A program made the translations under genes and the position numbers. A stretch of DNA of 6,940 bases, taken from assembly GCA_023396665.1 (NCBI GenBank), contig JAEWVL010000186.1, positions 1 through 6,940 on the forward strand, written 5' to 3'. The DNA comes from Spirochaetota bacterium (GTDB taxonomy: Bacteria; Spirochaetota; UBA4802; JAFGJZ01). A model generated the notes under the pieces. That model worked only from the letters and a program-made list of their open reading frames with translations. It made no database searches and was not told where the DNA came from. This document shows positions 6,041 through 6,940 of this stretch, in pieces; position 1 is the first letter of the stretch; each line of letters begins with the position of its first letter.

Positions 6041-6118
6041 GCCCCCTAAATCCCCCAAAGGGGGACTTTCAATATAACATTAGTATTATAAAGCCCCCCT
6101 CCGGGGGGTATGGGGGGC
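6041..6118. repeat. 78-bp palindromic repeat element (MITE/REP-like) with 29-bp terminal inverted repeats
   Basis: The left arm (6041-6069) begins GCCCCCTAAATCCCCC and ends GACTTT. The reverse complement of the right arm (6090-6118) matches it at 23 of 29 positions with no gaps. Each arm is itself a hairpin: TCCCCC/GGGGGA around AAA on the left, and CCCCCC/GGGGGG around TCC on the right. The 20-bp core (6070-6089) is A/T-only apart from three bases. C/G-run palindromes of this kind are familiar as dispersed intergenic repeats in several bacterial phyla, mobilised in trans if at all. It carries no gene. No clear target-site duplication is visible at its edges. Confidence 0.7.
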
Positions 6119-6540
6119 AAGGTCAATCCCGATATTCCGGTAAGACACAATCCCTCTTATTCAACAACTACTGGCAGGTAAAGTAACCCTGTAAATTGAA
6201 AATTTTCTTTTTCTCCCGTTTCGCGGTGGATCTTTTCTTTTCGCTTATCATGTGTAGTCTTTTCTTGACGCTTCGCGGGAATACATGAGGTACTGATACA
6301 TGCGCGGATAACAATACAAATCAGTGTAAGTTATAAAATTTTCTCATAAAAATGATAAAACTTGAAAAAGAGATGATTGTTTATCATATTTTCTTATCGC
6401 TTCGGTAGTACTTCCTGCCCGCTCTTGTATACTTTAGCAGAGTGTAAGTGCTCGTCTCTGTTGTGTTTCCTGCCTGAACAATGACTGCTTGGGGCTGCAT
6501 AGCGGCGAATGACTCATTACAATTAATAAGGAGATGTGTT
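6119..6540. other. AT-rich noncoding stretch with repeated motifs
   Basis: I see no convincing gene here on either strand. The stretch holds three copies of TTTTCTTNNCGCTT (6233-6246, 6260-6273, 6389-6402) and an 8-bp inverted repeat ATGATAAA/TTTATCAT (6352-6359 and 6380-6387). It also holds a TATACT box (6428-6433) without a good -35 partner, and the ribosome site AAGGAG (6528-6533) of the following gene. A short reading frame on the minus strand across 6384-6566 has no family signature and overlaps the next gene. The stretch probably contains the control region of the 6541 gene. Confidence 0.5.
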
Positions 6541-6741
6541 ATGGCAGAATGTGAATATCTCAACAAATGTCCGGTATTTGAGAAATGTCAATCGGGTGTT
6601 CTTAAAAGTGTGTTTGTTACTATGTATTGTAAAGGATCAAAATTAGAGGACTGTGCAAGAAGAAAGCTAAAAAAAGCGGGCAAAGAAGTGCCGCTTTGCC
6701 TTTTGCCTGACGGAAAAATAATGGAATCTCTAGGGAAATAA
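6541..6741 (+). CDS. Small six-cysteine protein, probable metal-binding domain
   Basis: The 66-residue product has cysteines at 4, 10, 16, 30, 38 and 53. The layout CEYLNKCPVFEKC (4-16), MYCKG (28-32), DCARRKL (37-43) and LLPDGKIM (54-61) recalls a small domain seen alone or attached to signalling proteins in spirochaetes and Deltaproteobacteria, where a Cys pattern precedes a VP..LLP(D/N)G ending. I know no defined function; zinc or iron-sulfur binding is inferred. No membrane segment is present. The frame is open from 6481, but ATG at 6541 is chosen because AAGGAG (6528-6533) lies 7 bases before it. Codon use is more AT-rich than in the left-hand genes. After its TAA the same frame stays open to the window end. 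Confidence 0.75.
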   Translation: MAECEYLNKCPVFEKCQSGVLKSVFVTMYCKGSKLEDCARRKLKKAGKEVPLCLLPDGKIMESLGK

Positions 6742-6765
6742 GCAAAAATCACTGGGACAAATCCC

Positions 6766-6788
6766 GCTTCGCACATCGATTGCGGAGC
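6766..6788 (+). other. Hairpin downstream of the small Cys-rich gene
   Basis: GCTTCGCA (6766-6773) pairs with TGCGGAGC (6781-6788) around CATCGAT, with one G-U pair. No T run follows, so termination is doubtful. The sequence may instead be part of the open frame that continues from 6742. Confidence 0.3.
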
Positions 6789-6810
6789 CAGGCTGATACG
6801 ATGCGCTGCA

Positions 6811-6940
6811 ATGACCGTCAAATCGATCACGTTTCTCAATCCCGACGGCAGAATTGTCGTCGAACTGATGAATGACGGCAAATCCCAAAAGAAAATCAGC
6901 GTTGCGGTCTATGGTAATGTGTATGAATGCGCTTTGCCGG
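6811..6940 (+). CDS. Partial ORF running off the right edge, unknown function
   Basis: From ATG at 6811 the frame is open for 43 codons to the window end, beginning MTVKSITFLNPDGRIVVEL. Third codon positions favour G and C, as in the clearly coding left-hand genes, and the peptide alternates polar and hydrophobic residues as beta strands do. No family can be named from this fragment. No good ribosome site precedes 6811. The frame is open all the way back to the TAA at 6739-6741 without another ATG, GTG or TTG, so the true start is uncertain. Confidence 0.45.
   Translation, partial: MTVKSITFLNPDGRIVVELMNDGKSQKKISVAVYGNVYECALP

Noticed and set aside
6304..6315. GCGGATAACAAT, identical to part of the E. 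coli lac operator
   Set aside because: The matching other half-site is absent and no LacI-type or lactose gene is nearby; treated as coincidence.
6384..6566. 60-codon minus-strand open frame in the AT-rich region
   Set aside because: It overlaps the start of the Cys-rich gene, has no clear ribosome site and no motif; chance is more likely.

Overview
This is a bacterial window with dense short genes, strong Shine-Dalgarno sites and moderate GC. The style of the predicted proteins (a DinG/Rad3-like helicase with an N-terminal nuclease-like region, DUF3795 proteins, a small Cys-rich protein ending near LPDG) would fit a spirochaete such as a Leptospirales member. That placement is an impression from protein style, not a proven assignment. 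No rRNA, tRNA, CRISPR array, transposase or phage gene is visible.

Left part (1-3470): a large DinG/Rad3-family helicase gene lies on the minus strand (40-2400). Divergent from it is a plus-strand SRAP (HMCES/YedK-type) gene (2610-3470), whose family protects abasic sites in single-stranded DNA. The 209-bp space between them holds a candidate promoter for the SRAP gene. The 17-bp interval between its putative -35 and -10 boxes is a near-perfect palindrome, so a repressor operator is plausible. Both genes belong to DNA-repair families.

Middle part (3543-5369): a WYL-domain HTH regulator follows SRAP on the same strand after 72 bp. Next come two adjacent but diverged cysteine-rich DUF3795 genes. 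A perfect 11-bp inverted repeat covers the stop codon of the regulator and ends just before a TATACT box upstream of the first DUF3795 gene, so it may be an operator for the WYL protein or a weak terminator. The gap between the two DUF3795 genes holds two mutually exclusive hairpins.

Right part (5370-6940): a GC-rich two-tier hairpin lies between convergent genes. It is followed by a minus-strand gene for a membrane-anchored protein with a possible flavodoxin-like domain, then a 78-bp palindromic repeat element with 29-bp imperfect terminal inverted repeats. About 420 bp of AT-rich noncoding DNA with a thrice-repeated 14-mer follows. A 66-residue six-cysteine protein gene (6541-6741) comes next, and a probable partial ORF in the same frame runs off the right edge. 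The right part looks visibly more AT-rich than the left, which may reflect a different history.

The likeliest functional links are the helicase/SRAP repair pair and the WYL regulator/DUF3795 pair. Whether these form one damage- or stress-responsive unit is a hypothesis only.
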